From: Zygnema cylindricum
Taxonomy: Eukaryota; Streptophyta; Zygnematophyceae; Zygnematales; Zygnemataceae
DNA length: 64,000 nucleotides
Direction: 5' to 3'
Assembly (NCBI GenBank): GCA_037447655.1
Contig: JBBHKE010000441.1
Span: 25,530 to 89,529, forward strand
Shown: in pieces, positions 20,966 through 33,256 of the stretch
How positions within the stretch are numbered: the first letter of the stretch is position 1
How the letters are laid out: each line of letters opens with the position of its first letter
Notes under the pieces: generated by a model
The model's input: only the letters and a program-made list of their open reading frames with translations
Told to the model about the DNA's origin: nothing
The model's database searches: none
Translations under genes and position numbers: made by a program

Positions 20966-23900
20966 AATTTCCACCTTAATGGTTTATCAAAAATGGTTCA
21001 AGAGGGAAAGATAGGGCGATAACGGCGCTTTTAGGGCTAAGCTTGCTGAGGTTTGCCACGTAGTTCAAACCTTGAAATGTGCGAAAACAATTTGATACGA
21101 TGTGTGTGGATACCCCATACTATACAGCTGTTTAGGAAAAAATACGCATATAGTATGGTACTTGTGCACGTAGCATTCCACTCGTTTTCGGCAAATTTGA
21201 ACTGTGATTTCTGATTTGCCATCCGGTTCACCATCCACCGGAAATGAAGGGAATGTGACATAGCAGACGTGGCTGCACCTTGGGAACCACCAGCGTCCGT
21301 ACATGTGTTTTCGTACTCCTCCGCCTACCATAAATGCTACAGTACCCTTGCGAACGAAAAATACGTTCAACGATTCATTTAAACAGAACTGTAAAATCCG
21401 CGTGTAGCATCGTCAACCGGACTTCTTTGGAAAATTGCCCTATGTGTGGAACTCTTTTGTCTAGTGTTGCATATCGACTAAAATTGATGACGATGTCTCG
21501 CCATTTTCGAATATCTTCCTATCGAGAAGGTCAGAAATGTTGACAATAATTTTAAAATTTTCGCTCTTTGGTAGTATCGTGTCGAAATATCAACTACGGA
21601 GACCACCAACAAAAATACATATCGATTCCAACACAACTGTTCAATTTGCAACACGTCAATATATTGCGTTTCTCGGTGTTTCGTTATATCCTGTCAAAAG
21701 ATCAACTAACGAGACCTCCAAAAAAACTGAATATTAAGTATAAACAAAACCTGTTCGGTATGCAACTCTATAGGACACTCTAAATCGCTATTAATGTTAA
21801 AAACACTCATTCGGCGGGCTTAAATTTTGACCGTTGTACCTAAAATAAACTTAATAATTTTATTGGTTCTTTTACTTTCATATGGGAACGGTTTAATTAG
21901 TGTCAACCACACAAACTCCAATGGATTTGAAAGAGTGAAGTGTACCTAATATGTGTGTTTGGACTGAAGTTGCTCGTTACTTTTAATAGTCGTACAAAAA
22001 AAAATGATAACAACGCCCCGACACAGAAAAGTAAGTGTCATCGACAAGGAAAAAGCGCACTAATATTTGATTCCTACTAATAAAGACGGGGGGAAATTGT
22101 GCAAACCCGTTCTCATATGTTCAAACGTCTACTAGTTCAACGCGGGCTATAACGGCTACACTAATAAATATCAAAGGGGTACATATAAAGGAAGATTTCT
22201 CTCTCACATACATTTAACATCCGACGTCACACGCTCGGTGTCCGGCATCCAATCAAAGTGGGAAATCGAGTTTTGTAATTGTTTTAAAGCCATAAGGTTG
22301 GCGATTCATTTGGTTAGTGGACACCTTATGGGAGGTGGCCAATTTGGTGGTAGTCTTAAATCTTATAGAGCGCAAAACTATGAACTGTATGGCACAATTT
22401 AGAAGGTGCCCCCCAATAGGGTTTAGCGCCACAACTTTTGCGGTGCCACGCAATATTCTTTAGCGCCACAATTTTGGCACTTCAATTTGACGTTCCAAGT
22501 GTTTGTTGCCTCAAAAAATGCATACCCATTAAGAGATACAAACTAGACGTCCCCGTGTGGACTGAAAAGTTGTCGTTGGAAAACAACAATGGTTGTTACA
22601 TGTGCCCCGTCATAGCTCATCTGGTCGTCATCTGGCATACCTATAGTGGCATTTACTACACTGCCATTGGGGTCATTTGGACCAGAAGAACCCTTGGATA
22701 CAACAATCACGTGTAAGATCTTATGGTTGTAGGTGACGAAGGTGGTAGTGTAGTTTATTGTGTAAAAATATATCTTGGTAAATTTGATATGCGATATATC
22801 GAATATCCAATGGTGAGAGGCCTCGATGTTTTGCACTAGGAACGGGAAATTATATCGCAATATTGATTTGAAAATTTAACGTAATTCATATGGAAAGTGT
22901 CTTGAACACATGTTTTAGTGCGGTTACGAACGTATTTCCCTCCATATCACTCTAAGGGGTGTGACAAAATTCAAAGAACTACCATATTGGGATGTGGGAG
23001 AGTCATACGCGCCTCTTAATGTTTTATGAAAATAGAGAAGGAGGTGAAGTTCCTTCTCTCGGATCCTCGCCTCCTCACTTCATCAATCCAAAATCATACA
23101 GTCTTGAGAAATACAAAGTAAGAGATTTCATTTTTTCTCCACCATCTTGTGTGGACGATTCGAGTTCCTGTTAAAATTTCCCCCCCTTTATAATGCAGAC
23201 ATTGAGGGGTGATAAGACTTATATCTAATTACCTACAACACTTGTTGGACAATCCAATCCCACTAAAAGCCGATTAAATTTCTCGACAAAGGTTGTTATG
23301 CTTAAAAACAAGTACATTTTTTTTAGTAAACTCAAGTTTTCATGTACGTTTAAACTTACGCTAATAATCAATAACTACTCTATAGTGAGACGTACTAGAC
23401 TTGTTGACTATTTTTTCTTTTATGGGGTTTAATCTCACAACTTTGTTTAGTGTGTGATCATCAATTTTTTATAAAGATCATCGTTTTTTTCATAAAATCA
23501 TTGCAATGGTTAGCTTTCAAACTTTACGATGGTAAGCACTAATCTCTCAAGTTTTAGATCTTCGATGGTTGATCTTCTCGCCAAACTTAATTCAAAAGAT
23601 ATTATTTTTTTAACATCTCGTTATTATTGCCGATCGAAAGATTTTTAAGGTTTTTTGCACTAGCGTATGAGAAAGACATACTCTTTTCACCAAAGAAAAT
23701 AATATTCGGAACCCAAGGATGTGTAAAAATGCCCATATTTAAGAATTTATAAAGAAGTTAAATAAAATTTGCCATCGTAAATTCGGTCACTAAATATTTA
23801 CGGATTGAGGTTAACTCTCATTACACGACTCCCAAATAGTAGCTTTTTGATTGTGATAGAATCTTGGAAATCATAAAAACAGAAGCAAATAATAAAAACT

Positions 23901-24238
23901 GTCATTGAAGCCCCTAGTTCATTAATATTTCATATAAATCAGTCATAAGAAATAAATAGAAGACAAATACATCGATTAGAACCTTTCCACAAGACGAAGA
24001 CAAGAAAACCACTTATTAAAATATCGAAACCTATAACTTGACCATACAAAGGTATTGTAACCACACCCTATGTGTTATTATGTCAAAATTTTGCAACTTA
24101 TTATTTGACGAGTCGTTAAAGTTGTGTTAGAAGTCTTATTAATCCTTGTCTTTTACATACGTGCAAAAATTGCCTAGATTTCTTTAATAGCCCAAGCAAA
24201 TAGATCAATCGTTTAATCTTCTACCATCCTATATGTAT
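20966..24238. other. AT-rich intergenic stretch, no gene recognised
   Basis: No frame with a recognisable motif. A degenerate TA-MITE end (TCGCTATTAATGTTAAAAACACT) is visible at about 21786-21810. Around 22420-22480 the phrase TAGCGCCACAA occurs twice. From 23200 to 24200 the sequence is highly AT-rich and looks like decayed repeat DNA. Confidence 0.4.
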
Positions 24239-24560
24239 TGCAACTTTGAGACCTCGATTGGTCCTCAGAGTATACAGCTCACTAGAATCTCGTAGGAAAA
24301 CCCTTACCCTTTTGAGTTTGACCAAGCTTGACCGTCACCTTGACAATCACTAGAATGAAATAATACCACAATTGATTCCACCCCTCTGAAGAAAAGACTC
24401 CGTTGAGTCTGTTGCAAAAAAAATCACTTAATTTGATCCCCTGAGCAAAAAGTTACGGATGGTCAAAGTTGACCTTTTGTACAATTGTGCTCTTAAAGAG
24501 AGGCTGCTCCCTAAGATTTCTCTAAGTCCTAATCCCCTCTGTGAACCCCATATTACAATT

Positions 24561-24634
24561 GTACCTAGCCAATCCTACAACTGTAAAGTACAAGAAGGTA
24601 CCTAGCCAATCCTACAACTGTAAAGTACAATAAG
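24561..24634 (+). repeat. 37-bp direct duplication
   Basis: Two adjacent copies of GTACCTAGCCAATCCTACAA... (starts at 24561 and 24598), differing at one base near the unit end. It lies inside the left LTR-like segment of the decayed copia element. Confidence 0.85.
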
Positions 24635-25805
24635 GTACAGGTGTCGCTGTACATATTGTACGGCCATGGTCTTGCAAGGCCGCCCCGCTGACTTTTGTCA
24701 GTTCCTGAGCCATAGTTGCTCCATCCGTGATCTGCGCTGTTCATGGGTACGCTACCACATTTCATCCGGTGATGTCTCCTGAATAAACCGCCAAAGGACC
24801 AATTGTAGAAATTGATGGTTCTTTTAGTATTATTTAGGTCTAAAATATAATGTAGAAAAGAAGCCGAGGCAATCTGCCTCTAACTCCTCTCTTCAACTCC
24901 GACACTTGTTGCAGTCACTGAAAGTTGGAGAGGAAGCTAGAGCCATGGCTACCTAGGCTATCAAGAAGTTTACGGGATATATTGATCCGGGTACCTGCCG
25001 TCCGATAAATCCGCCGGTAGCCGGTAGACTTATCCATTAAGTCTACGACAAGAGTTACGTATTCTGGGGTTTGTTAGTTATTTAAATAATGCTTCGTAGG
25101 ATAATTCATTTAACGGCAACTGTTTACGGGATACATAGATCCAGTTATGTGAAAGTACGGATTACGGTACGGATAAGAAACGAGTACTACGCATTTGTTT
25201 CTTTAAACGAAACAAATACCGCGCAAGTATTTATGACAGCTACGATTGAAATCTACATTCAATTAGATGGCCGAGAAGAATGACGAGATCGCGGAAGAGA
25301 ATCTCGGCAGTTTGTGGTCATCGCCACATCGGATGACATGTGGCACAACTACATTGGATCGCGGCATCTTCGCGGATTACAGGACAGAATCCGGATATGG
25401 CATGTGTTGACATTTAGGCCATGTCGTACAATATTTGTACAGAAAGTACATCGGCAACTGTACTTTTGTATACGGTAGTGTAATATGATTGGTGCCGTAC
25501 ATCAGTAGATAAAGTTTTATAGAGAGATAGGACTTAGAAAAAATTGGCAGATAGGACCCTCTCTCCCAAAGAGCTTCTGTACAAAAGGTCAACCTTTACC
25601 CTCCATAACTTACTACTAAGGGGAGCAAATTCAGAGATTCTTTTTGCTATCAACTCGGGGGAGTCTTGCCTTTACAGGTGTGAAGGCAGTTAGAGATTTT
25701 GTTCGCCAGGGTGGTAGTTATTGTTGTTGAAACACAAAGTGGTCAAGGTTATCCTAGAGGCTTCGTGTGAGCTGCCTACTCGAAGGACCTATGAAGGTCT
25801 CAAAG

Positions 25806-26240
25806 TTACAGGTAATGTGCCCACCATCTAGGGTGACCACATTCAATAGAGCTGGCTTCATATACTGCGAAAGTATGACCACAGGAGTTATATGTGAGAA
25901 ATGGTTTTGGGGAATAGTGAGTGGACAGGTGAATCGTCCTTGATGGTGGTGTTGTTGCCGATATCGCCTTTGGCAATGGTGTCACTTGAGTTGCAACTCC
26001 TCCCTTTTCTCCTTCCATGACAATCTCTTCTCCTTCCACGTCTTCATCCTCAGTGATGGTGGCAGCTGTTTAACCTACTGTAGAGATGGAGATGCCAAAA
26101 AAACGCGTTCCTCCAAACCCAGGTGGAGGTGAACATCGAGTTTGTCCGGACACTATGCCCCGTAAGTGTTTCTCAAATAGTTCTCCCTCCATCATCATTT
26201 CCCAATAAAGAAAGTGTTATCCATCAAATATGTGCACCCT
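25806..26240 (-). pseudogene. Fragment of copia gag N-terminus
   Basis: The minus strand reads PPGFGGTRFF, then TAATITEDEDVEGEE and GGVATQVTPLPKAISATTPP. These correspond to PPGFGGVRFP, TAASTEEADDGD and ETPLTPIATIPGATT of copia element 1 (33138-32900). The frame is interrupted by a stop. It identifies the decayed element as a relative of copia element 1. Confidence 0.6.
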
Positions 26241-26244
26241 AGAG

Positions 26245-26259
26245 GGTGGGCCCATAACC
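26245..26259 (-). promoter_or_regulatory. Primer-binding site (half-tRNA type) of the decayed copia
   Basis: The plus-strand word GGTGGGCCCATAACC abuts the LTR start at 26260. It equals the anticodon arm of plant-type initiator tRNA-Met, so the minus-strand RNA would pair with that tRNA internally. See the identical site at 33242-33256. Confidence 0.7.
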
Positions 26260-27527
26260 TGCAATTTTGTGGTCTCCATTGACCCAAAGAATGAGCAGCC
26301 TATGTAAAGCCTCCAGAATAATATTTGCCCCTTCTACTTTCCCGCTGAATAAGCGCCGCCCAGGCACACAAATATTCTGACCACTCTCACCCATGTGAGG
26401 ATAAGAACCCCCTGAGTGAAATGCAAAAAGAATCAGTGAATTTGCTCCCTTGAGCAGTAAGTTATGGCTGGTCAAAGATGACCTTTATAGTTACAAGCTC
26501 TCTTAGAGAGAGGTACCTAAATTTCACTAAGTCCGGGTCTACCTAGTTACGACTGCCTATTACTAAACCCTAGTCTAATAGAAACACTATAAGTTTAAGA
26601 AGGTACACTAGGTGATGTACTTATTGTACGGCCATTGTACGACATGGCTTTCAAAGTGACGCTTGTCAAAACGGGGCTTTCAAAGTGACGCTTGTCAAAA
26701 CGGGAGCCATGGTTCATCCTTCCATCTTCTCCAGTATCCAATAGTATGGTGCCACGTGGCGTCGCGTGACGCTATCCCGAAAGGGCGCCGAAAGTTTATT
26801 ACGGGTGGCGGCTGCAATTGTGGCCGTCTGATCATTTGTATTTATGCAGCTTCGATTCGTTTCCATGCATGAATTGATTAATGTGTGTTTTTGTTAGTCT
26901 GCTGCAAATTAGTCTGTTTAACAAATAGATGAATTTGCGTGAAAACGTAATACGTATATCGTTTCGCTAGTGGTTTAATGGATAATACTTAGGTCTATGT
27001 AGTAGTTTGTAGACCCTGTTTCAAATCCTGCCAAAGGCAGTATTTTGCTACAAATAGTAAAATACCTTAAAATTCATTCTACCTCCTTCTAAATGCCGCG
27101 GTAGACATGGCGTGCCTTTGGTTCTCTCTTTCTCTCTCTTTACATTCAAACCAAAATATAGAAGTGAACTATTAATTACCTCTTTTCAACAACTATTTTA
27201 GTTGCGCGCAGTCAATTACGTCATTTTGTCAAAAATTGTACATTTAAAGTACACATTGGTACAAGTGAAGTAGTGTAGAGTTTAAATTTGAGAGTCAATC
27301 CGTTTCAATTGTGCTCTCCAAGCGGAGCTCACGTCAAGTCAGAAAGTGACTGTGCGCAAAACTTTTATTTACATGTGTTACAGTAAATATTGACCGACCG
27401 TGTGAATTGCTGATTTTGTTATAACGGTCGACGTTCACAAGCACGGCAAAAATTTAATTGGTTGTTACAATTTTTCGAAAGTCAAAGTTGTTCAACAGAT
27501 TGACCATCAAATTTAAACTCAACGGTA

Positions 27528-27734
27528 TACCGTGAATCGCTATTAGTGTTTAGAAAAAGGAAACGTTATGAAACAATTAGCCTTATTAACGCTACTTGGG
27601 AATTTTGGGGTTTTGAGTGATATTATTTTCTCTAAATTTTTTTTAAAGGGTTTTTATTTATTCTATTTGAGAATTTGGGTAGATAAACGGGGTACCACAA
27701 TTAGATTCATTGACGCTAATTGCGATTCACGGTG
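27528..27734. mobile_element. TA-flanked MITE (207 nt)
   Basis: The left end TACCGTGAATCGCTATTAG and the inverse right end CACCGTGAATCGCAATTAG are flanked by TA (27526-27527 and 27735-27736). It belongs to the same family as 17212-17428 and lies within non-genic DNA just before copia element 1. Confidence 0.75.
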
Positions 27735-27893
27735 TACTTAACTTTTAACAATGTGTACTTTAAATGTACAATCTTTGACAAAGTGACGTAGGTGACTACA
27801 CGCAACCAAAATAGTCACTGCATCAATTCCCAATTGAAAATGTTTCTTGAAAAATTGCATAGAACTATCTCGCTAGGTATTGCATATTGGTCC

Positions 27894-28928
27894 TGCAATT
27901 CTGTGTCCTCCATTGGACCACATAATACAGGAGGCCTCTAGATAATATTTAACTAACCCACTTCAAGCCACAACCACTGCTGTTCGGGAAGGCAAAATGA
28001 CAGTTTGACTGCATCCCTCTGCAGCTTGGACTCACTTGAGTCCGTAGCAAAAATAATCACTAAAAACGGCCAACCAACCGATAAGTTATAAGTTGGCAAA
28101 CATGTCAATTTATACAACCTCTCAAAGAGAGAGAAGACTATCTACCGGATTTTTCTAAGTCCTAGCTCCCTCTCACAAGCCCTATCTACTGTACAAACCA
28201 ATCAAAATACCGTACAGTACATAAAAGTACTACTGCCGATGTACTTTTTGTACAACCTTTGTACGACAAGGCCATTAAGCGGACACGTGTCCATTTTCCA
28301 CTCGTCCATACGTTCCTCGGAATTCCCGCGACCGAATGTTATTTCTCCACATGGCGACAGGTCATGCCACGTCGCTAAATGCCAAAGTGACCATTCCGGG
28401 ATTTCGGCAATGATGTGTGCCGTTGGATTTGACTCGAAATGCAATCTCAGCCGTTATAAATACTTGGGCGATATTTGTTTCGCTATCGAAACATAAATAC
28501 GCGGTATCTGTTTCAAAGTAGTATCTTACTACCTACTTTATAAAACTGTATCTATGCATGTTGTATAGAGTTTCAGTTAAATGAATTTGTTCCCTTCAAA
28601 ACATATATATAATTATCACATACTATAGCATTTAGCATTGGTCCTAGTCTAGTAAGATAAAGGTGACCGCTATCGGCGAACTTGATGAACAGCAGGTACC
28701 GAGATCAAATCCCGTGTCCGTGATGTATATTTTTAGTAACCTACTAAAAATAACTGCCTGTTGAACTAAGGCCGCCATGGATCAACCACCCTCTCTATCC
28801 TTTAGTGACTACAACAAGTATGGGGGCTAGAGAGAGGAGGTGGAGGCAAGCTGTCCGTCCTTTTCTTTTCCTTTTATACTATCATATTTTAACCTAGAAA
28901 ACACTCTAGAAATCTATTAACTTCAACA
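27894..28928 (-). repeat. 3' LTR of copia element 1
   Basis: Aligned with 33257-34294 over its whole length. The coding-strand start is TGTTGAAGTTAATAG, preceded by the polypurine tract. It contains TGTACTTTTTGTACAACC-type palindromic GTAC words that recur across the repeats of this window. Confidence 0.95.
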
Positions 28929-28945
28929 CTCCCCTTATTTTCTAG
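28929..28945 (-). other. Polypurine tract of copia element 1
   Basis: The minus-strand reading CTAGAAAATAAGGGGAG directly precedes the 3' LTR (TGTTGAAG). It serves as plus-strand DNA primer in LTR elements. Confidence 0.7.
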
Positions 28946-29304
28946 TATAATTTTACCTTCAGTTTTAGTCCACATTTTTCTCTACAATATTTCAGTTTAG
29001 GAGAGGGCACGGGTTTTGTCATAATATCAGCCACCATTTCCTCATCAGATCCATACACAAGATTCACAATCTTATTCTCAAATTTTTCCCTCACAAAACT
29101 CAATCTTATGTCCATATGGTTAGCTTTAAAATGATGTTTTGGATTAGCTGTAATTGCAATGGCATCTTGATTATCACAAAACACTTCATGCACTCCCTCC
29201 TTCATATACCCCAATTCTTGCCACAAGGACTTGACCCACATCAACTCTTTCACAGCAGAACAAGAGGCCATGTACTCAGCCTCCATAGTACACTGAGCAA
29301 CCAC
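28942..29304 (-). pseudogene. Copia element 1, RNase H region
   Basis: Reads TMEAEYMASCSAVKELMW, then EVFCDNQDAIAI, HFKANHMDIRLSFVREKF and VADIMTKPVPSPKL, the standard copia RNase H tail (E, D and D positions plus the DxxTKxL-like end). It ends at the polypurine tract. Its reading frame is detached from the RT by a stop near 29305. Confidence 0.85.
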
Positions 29305-29433
29305 CTATTGTTGCTTACTGCTCTAACACCATGCACCTTTCCCAACATACAACACATACCCAGAAGTGCATCTACTCATAGGTGCGTCCCCATAACTGGC
29401 ATCACTCTAAGTAGTGATGTCAGTGTGCTCCCC

Positions 29434-30374
29434 TCACAAATGCAACCATAACTCTCTAGTTCCCACCAGATATCTCATGACTCTCTTGGCTGCCTCCCAG
29501 TCTCTCTTCCTACGATCATTAAAACTCCTACTGAGTACTCCAACTGTTGCCGCTATGACCGGCCTGGTACAGTTCATAAAATAGATTAAACTTCCTACGA
29601 CCTGTGTATAAGGGATAGAATTCATAAACCTTCTCTCCTCCGGACTCATCTGATCATCTAAGATAATCACTCCTCCTTCTACACTTCCATCACTTATATT
29701 TTTCAAGTCCATGGGAGTGATACAACTATTAGCATTTTCTATCTGGAATTTCTCTAGCATATTACCTATTGCTTCTTTCTGGGTAAGTCTGATAATCTTC
29801 TTCCCCTTATCTCTCTCCATTTGAATCCTTAAAGTATATCTTGCCTCCCTTTAATCCTTGGATATCAAATCTGCTTCTAAGATCCTTGTTTAACTTATTG
29901 ATTTTTTCCAACAAGCAGATCATCCATATAAATTGCAATAAAAATGACACCATTCTCATTTTCAAACATATAGATAGAATGGTCAGAGCTGATACGTAAA
30001 TATCCCTGACCGGTAAGAAACTCATCTAGTTTCTTATTCCACTGTCGGGGAGCCTGCTTTAGTCCATATAAAGACTTTATGAGCCTGCAGACTTGGCTCT
30101 CTTCTCCTTCTTCCACGAACCCTTCGGGTTGTCTCATGAAATATTTTTCCTCTAATTCACCATTAAGAAAAGCAGTCTTAATGTCCATTTGGTGTATTTC
30201 CATGTCTTCCGCTGCTGCCAGAATGAGGAGAATCCTTACTGATGGGAACCGAACAACTGGAGCAAAGGTCTCTTCATAGTCAATCCCCTCCTTTTGGGTG
30301 AACCCCTTCGCTACCAATCGAGCCTTATATCTCTCAATGGTATTATAGATGTTCAGTTTAGTTGAAATACCCAT
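29434..30374 (-). pseudogene. Copia element 1, reverse transcriptase region
   Basis: The first frame (30374-29895) holds YKARLVAKGFTQKEGIDYEE, FAPVVRFPSVR, HQMDIKTAFLNGEL, LYGLKQAPRQWNKKLDEF and the catalytic YMDDLLVG. After a shift, 29820-29434 continues with LTQKEAIGNMLEKF, YTQVVGSLIYFMNCTRP and DWEAAKRVMRYLVGT. All motifs survive although the frame does not. Confidence 0.9.
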
Positions 30375-30545
30375 TTACACCCAATAGGTTTTCTGTCTAG
30401 AGGACAATCCGCTAGTTCCCAAGTATTTGCTTCCATGATAGAAGCCATCTCATCATTTATGGCTCTAATCCATCTTTCTCTTTCTGGACTATTCTTTGCC
30501 TCCGAGTAAGACTGAGGCTCATATGGGTGAGATAGCTTAGTTACC

Positions 30546-31731
30546 TTATGAGTGGACTGTTTTTTCCTGTATCCTTTTGCTGCTCCTTCTTCCTCCTTTA
30601 AACTCCGAAGCTGGAATGGATGGAAGTCTTGGATTTCTTCTCACTGTCTTATCGGCTCCCTTGTCCATGGAAGCCAGTTCTTGTCCCGCTTCTTCTATCT
30701 CCTCGAATTCCATAGGAGTATGTGAGGTTTTTTGTGAGTCTCTTGTATCTTGGATCTCCCCTGAATCTGCAATCACGGTTTCACTCATGTTCTTTTCGGG
30801 AACGACCAAGTTCTCCTCACTTTCGGACTTAAATCTAATTCTTATCTTCTTTGTATATTTGAAGGGGTCAAATGACTTCCCTTCATCCATGACAAGTAAG
30901 TGTTTGACCAGATTGATGTATTTCTTTGCTATATCATAGACCCAATATCCCTTAACATCCTCATGATATCCCACAAAGTTTCCAGGTTTTCCTTTAGCAT
31001 CTAGTTTCCAGTTTTTTCTATATGTGTCAAGACTGTAAACTTGGCTACCGAATACTTTAAGGTGTGAGATATCTGGTTTCCTTCCACCCCATCTCTCATA
31101 AGGTGACACTCCCTACACAGTTGAGGTACATACTCTATTCTTAGTGTAGTTGGCACAGTTCATTGCTTTTGCCCAAAATCTCTTTCCTATTTTCTTGTCT
31201 GCCAACATACTACATGCACTATCTCTTAGTATTCGATTCAATCTCTCAGCTACCCCATTTTGTTATGGGTTATATGGTACAGGTTTTTAGTGTTGCACTC
31301 CCTCATCTCTCAGATATTCCTCAAACTGGTTAGAGGTATATTCCGCCCCCATTATCACTCCTTATCCTCTTAATGGTGGTTTCATGCAACTTCTCACTCC
31401 AGCCTTTATATTCTTTGAAGTAAGTTGATGCTTCAGACTTTGTTTTCAGAAAGTAGACTCTAGAGTATCTAGACCAGTCATCGGTTATTGTCATCATAAA
31501 CCTCTTTCCTCCAACCGAAGGTACTTTTGCAGGTCCCCAAATATCTGTGTGGACCAAATCTAACACTTTATCACATCTATATGTGGCGGCTTTAGGAAAG
31601 GGAAGTCTATGAGCCTTACCTTGAGCACAACCACTACAATCATCCATCATTTCATTATCCCCAAACTGAATGCCTTCTACTACCCCAAGTTTTTTTATTT
31701 CCCTCAACCTATTAAAATGCACATGCCCCAA
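30546..31731 (-). pseudogene. Copia element 1, integrase region
   Basis: 31731-31330 has the zinc-binding end (CSGCAQGKAHRLPF) and the core (LDLVHTDIWGP, FMMTITDDWSRYSRVYFLK, IKRIRSDNGG). 31109-30546 has the linker after integrase: MSPYERWGGRKPDISHLKVF, GSQVYSLDT, GNFVGYHEDVKGYWVYD. The two are separated by stops and a shift. The D,D-35-E core is only partly readable. Confidence 0.85.
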
Positions 31732-32078
31732 TCGCTTATGTCAAATCATCAACTTAGGAACACCATTATAGTAAGCATTATTCTTTTCATTGCTCAAGTT
31801 AAGCCTAACATTCCTTGGCTACCCTTATCTGCCGTGAAGTAAACTTCATCCCCATACTTAGCTGTAAAGACTCCCTTTCTGGTGAAGGTATCAAACTCTT
31901 TCTCATCTAACACAGACGTAGAGACAATTTTTACTCAGCTGAGGAGTGTAGAGTACATCTGAGAATGTAAGTATAGAAGTCTTACCCTCTACTAAGATTT
32001 TCAGATCTACTGATCCCACTAGATTTGTAGTAACCACTCTCCCATCCCCATACTCTATCTCTACAGTAGGGATCTTTC

Positions 32079-33138
32079 TTAGCTTAGTGAAAAGTTATAT
32101 ATGACGACACACATACATAGATGCACGTGAGTCGATAATCCATCCTTCCTATGGAGCTTCCCTAATTCTTTCAAGGGCACACTTCTATCTCCAAGGGATC
32201 TCCTTCTCCTCCAGACTCTCGTCAAGAAGAATCTCCCGATCCTCCTCAGAGGACTCATCCTCGGTTTTCCTGTCACTTTTGTAACCATAAGTGCCTTTTT
32301 CTTCCCTCCGGCAGAACCCCCTCCAGGCTTCTTTTGGAGCTTCAGCTCTGACAGCTTGACACAATCTGCGATGAAGTGTCCCGGCTTTTTGCAAAAATGA
32401 CAAAGACCCTTTGGGGGCCTCGGTCCTCCAGAATGATCTCTTTCCCCTTTGTATGGTTTCATTAAGTCCTTCCCCCATCGATCCCCTTTTGCTGCTAGAG
32501 CTTGAATGTTCTTTCCTCCTCTCCTTATCTCCATTGTGTTTTCCTGCACAAGTATCATCCTGACTATTGTGTTACAATTCCATGAACAATCAGGCATTTC
32601 CTGTACTCGGTACACTATGTTCTCGAACTCATCTGGTAACTTCATGATAAGGGTGATAACTTTCATTTTCATTGTACCTGTCCACCCGACACTTTCCATC
32701 TCTATATACAAAAAAGAAAGATCATTACAGTAATCTAACATCTTTCCTCCTTTGTAAGTGTAACTCACTAGCTTTTGCTCAGCCAACTAGAGCTCCCGAA
32801 TAGTTTAAGCTCCATAAATCTCCACCAAACTCACCCACAACTCCTCGGCCTTGTAAATGTGAAGATGAGGGGTGGCCAAAGCTTGAGTGAGGTGCCTGAA
32901 GAATGAAGTTCTTGGCAGCCTTGTTTACATCCTCCCACATTTGAGTATCGTTCTTCGCGGTCTTCACGGTCGTCGCTCCCGGTATTGTGGCAATAGGAGT
33001 GAGGGGTGTCTCCTTCCCTTTCTTCTTTCCGAACACACTGTTGTCCCCATCATCTGCCTCCTCTGTTGAGGCAGCTGTTGTTGTAGGAAACCTTACTCCT
33101 CCAAATCCTGGTGGAGCTCTCGAAGGTGGACGTTTCAC
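32079..33138 (-). pseudogene. Copia element 1, gag region
   Basis: The N-terminal frame 33138-32779 starts MKRPPSRAPPGFGG. The second, 32786-32079, has the UBN2-like capsid segment (LDYCNDLSFLYIEMESVGW, LIMKLPDEFENIVYRVQEM) and a zinc knuckle CHFCKKPGHFIADC (C-x2-C-x4-H-x4-C). A stop separates the two frames. Confidence 0.85.
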
Positions 33139-33241
33139 TTGTCCGCAGACGATACCCCATTATCATTTTTCGCACAAAGCTCCCATCATCATGGCTCCCC
33201 AATAGATGATCCCAGATCCATTGAAGGTGGGTAGCCTAGAG

Positions 33242-33256
33242 GGTGGGCCCATAACC
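33242..33256 (-). promoter_or_regulatory. Primer-binding site of copia element 1 (initiator tRNA-Met anticodon arm)
   Basis: The coding-strand GGTTATGGGCCCACC directly follows the 5' LTR end. Its complement GGTGGGCCCATAACC is the anticodon stem-loop sequence of plant-type initiator tRNA-Met (as I recall it), not the tRNA 3' end. Priming from a cleaved half-tRNA at this site is established for Drosophila copia and yeast Ty5. Confidence 0.8.

Larger units (their letters stand above)
24239..27191 (-). mobile_element. Decayed copia-type LTR element, related to copia element 1
   Basis: The right LTR, 26260-27191, begins TGCAATTTTGTGGTCTCC, like the LTRs of the element at 27894, and ends TTCAACA. 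Immediately left of it are the same primer site (26245-26259) and a broken minus-strand gag N-terminus. A left LTR-like segment starts at about 24239 (TGCAACTTTGAGACCTC). Between about 25380 and 25760 there is an LTR piece in the opposite orientation (compare ATAACTTACTACTAAGGGGA with the inverse in the right LTR), so the left half is rearranged. Pol is absent. No convincing target duplication remains. Confidence 0.65.

Noticed and set aside
28239-28496. 85-codon frames in pairs at 28239-28496 and 33606-33863 that look like a conserved gene pair
   Set aside because: They are equivalent positions in the two LTRs of copia element 1; the similarity is that of the repeat.
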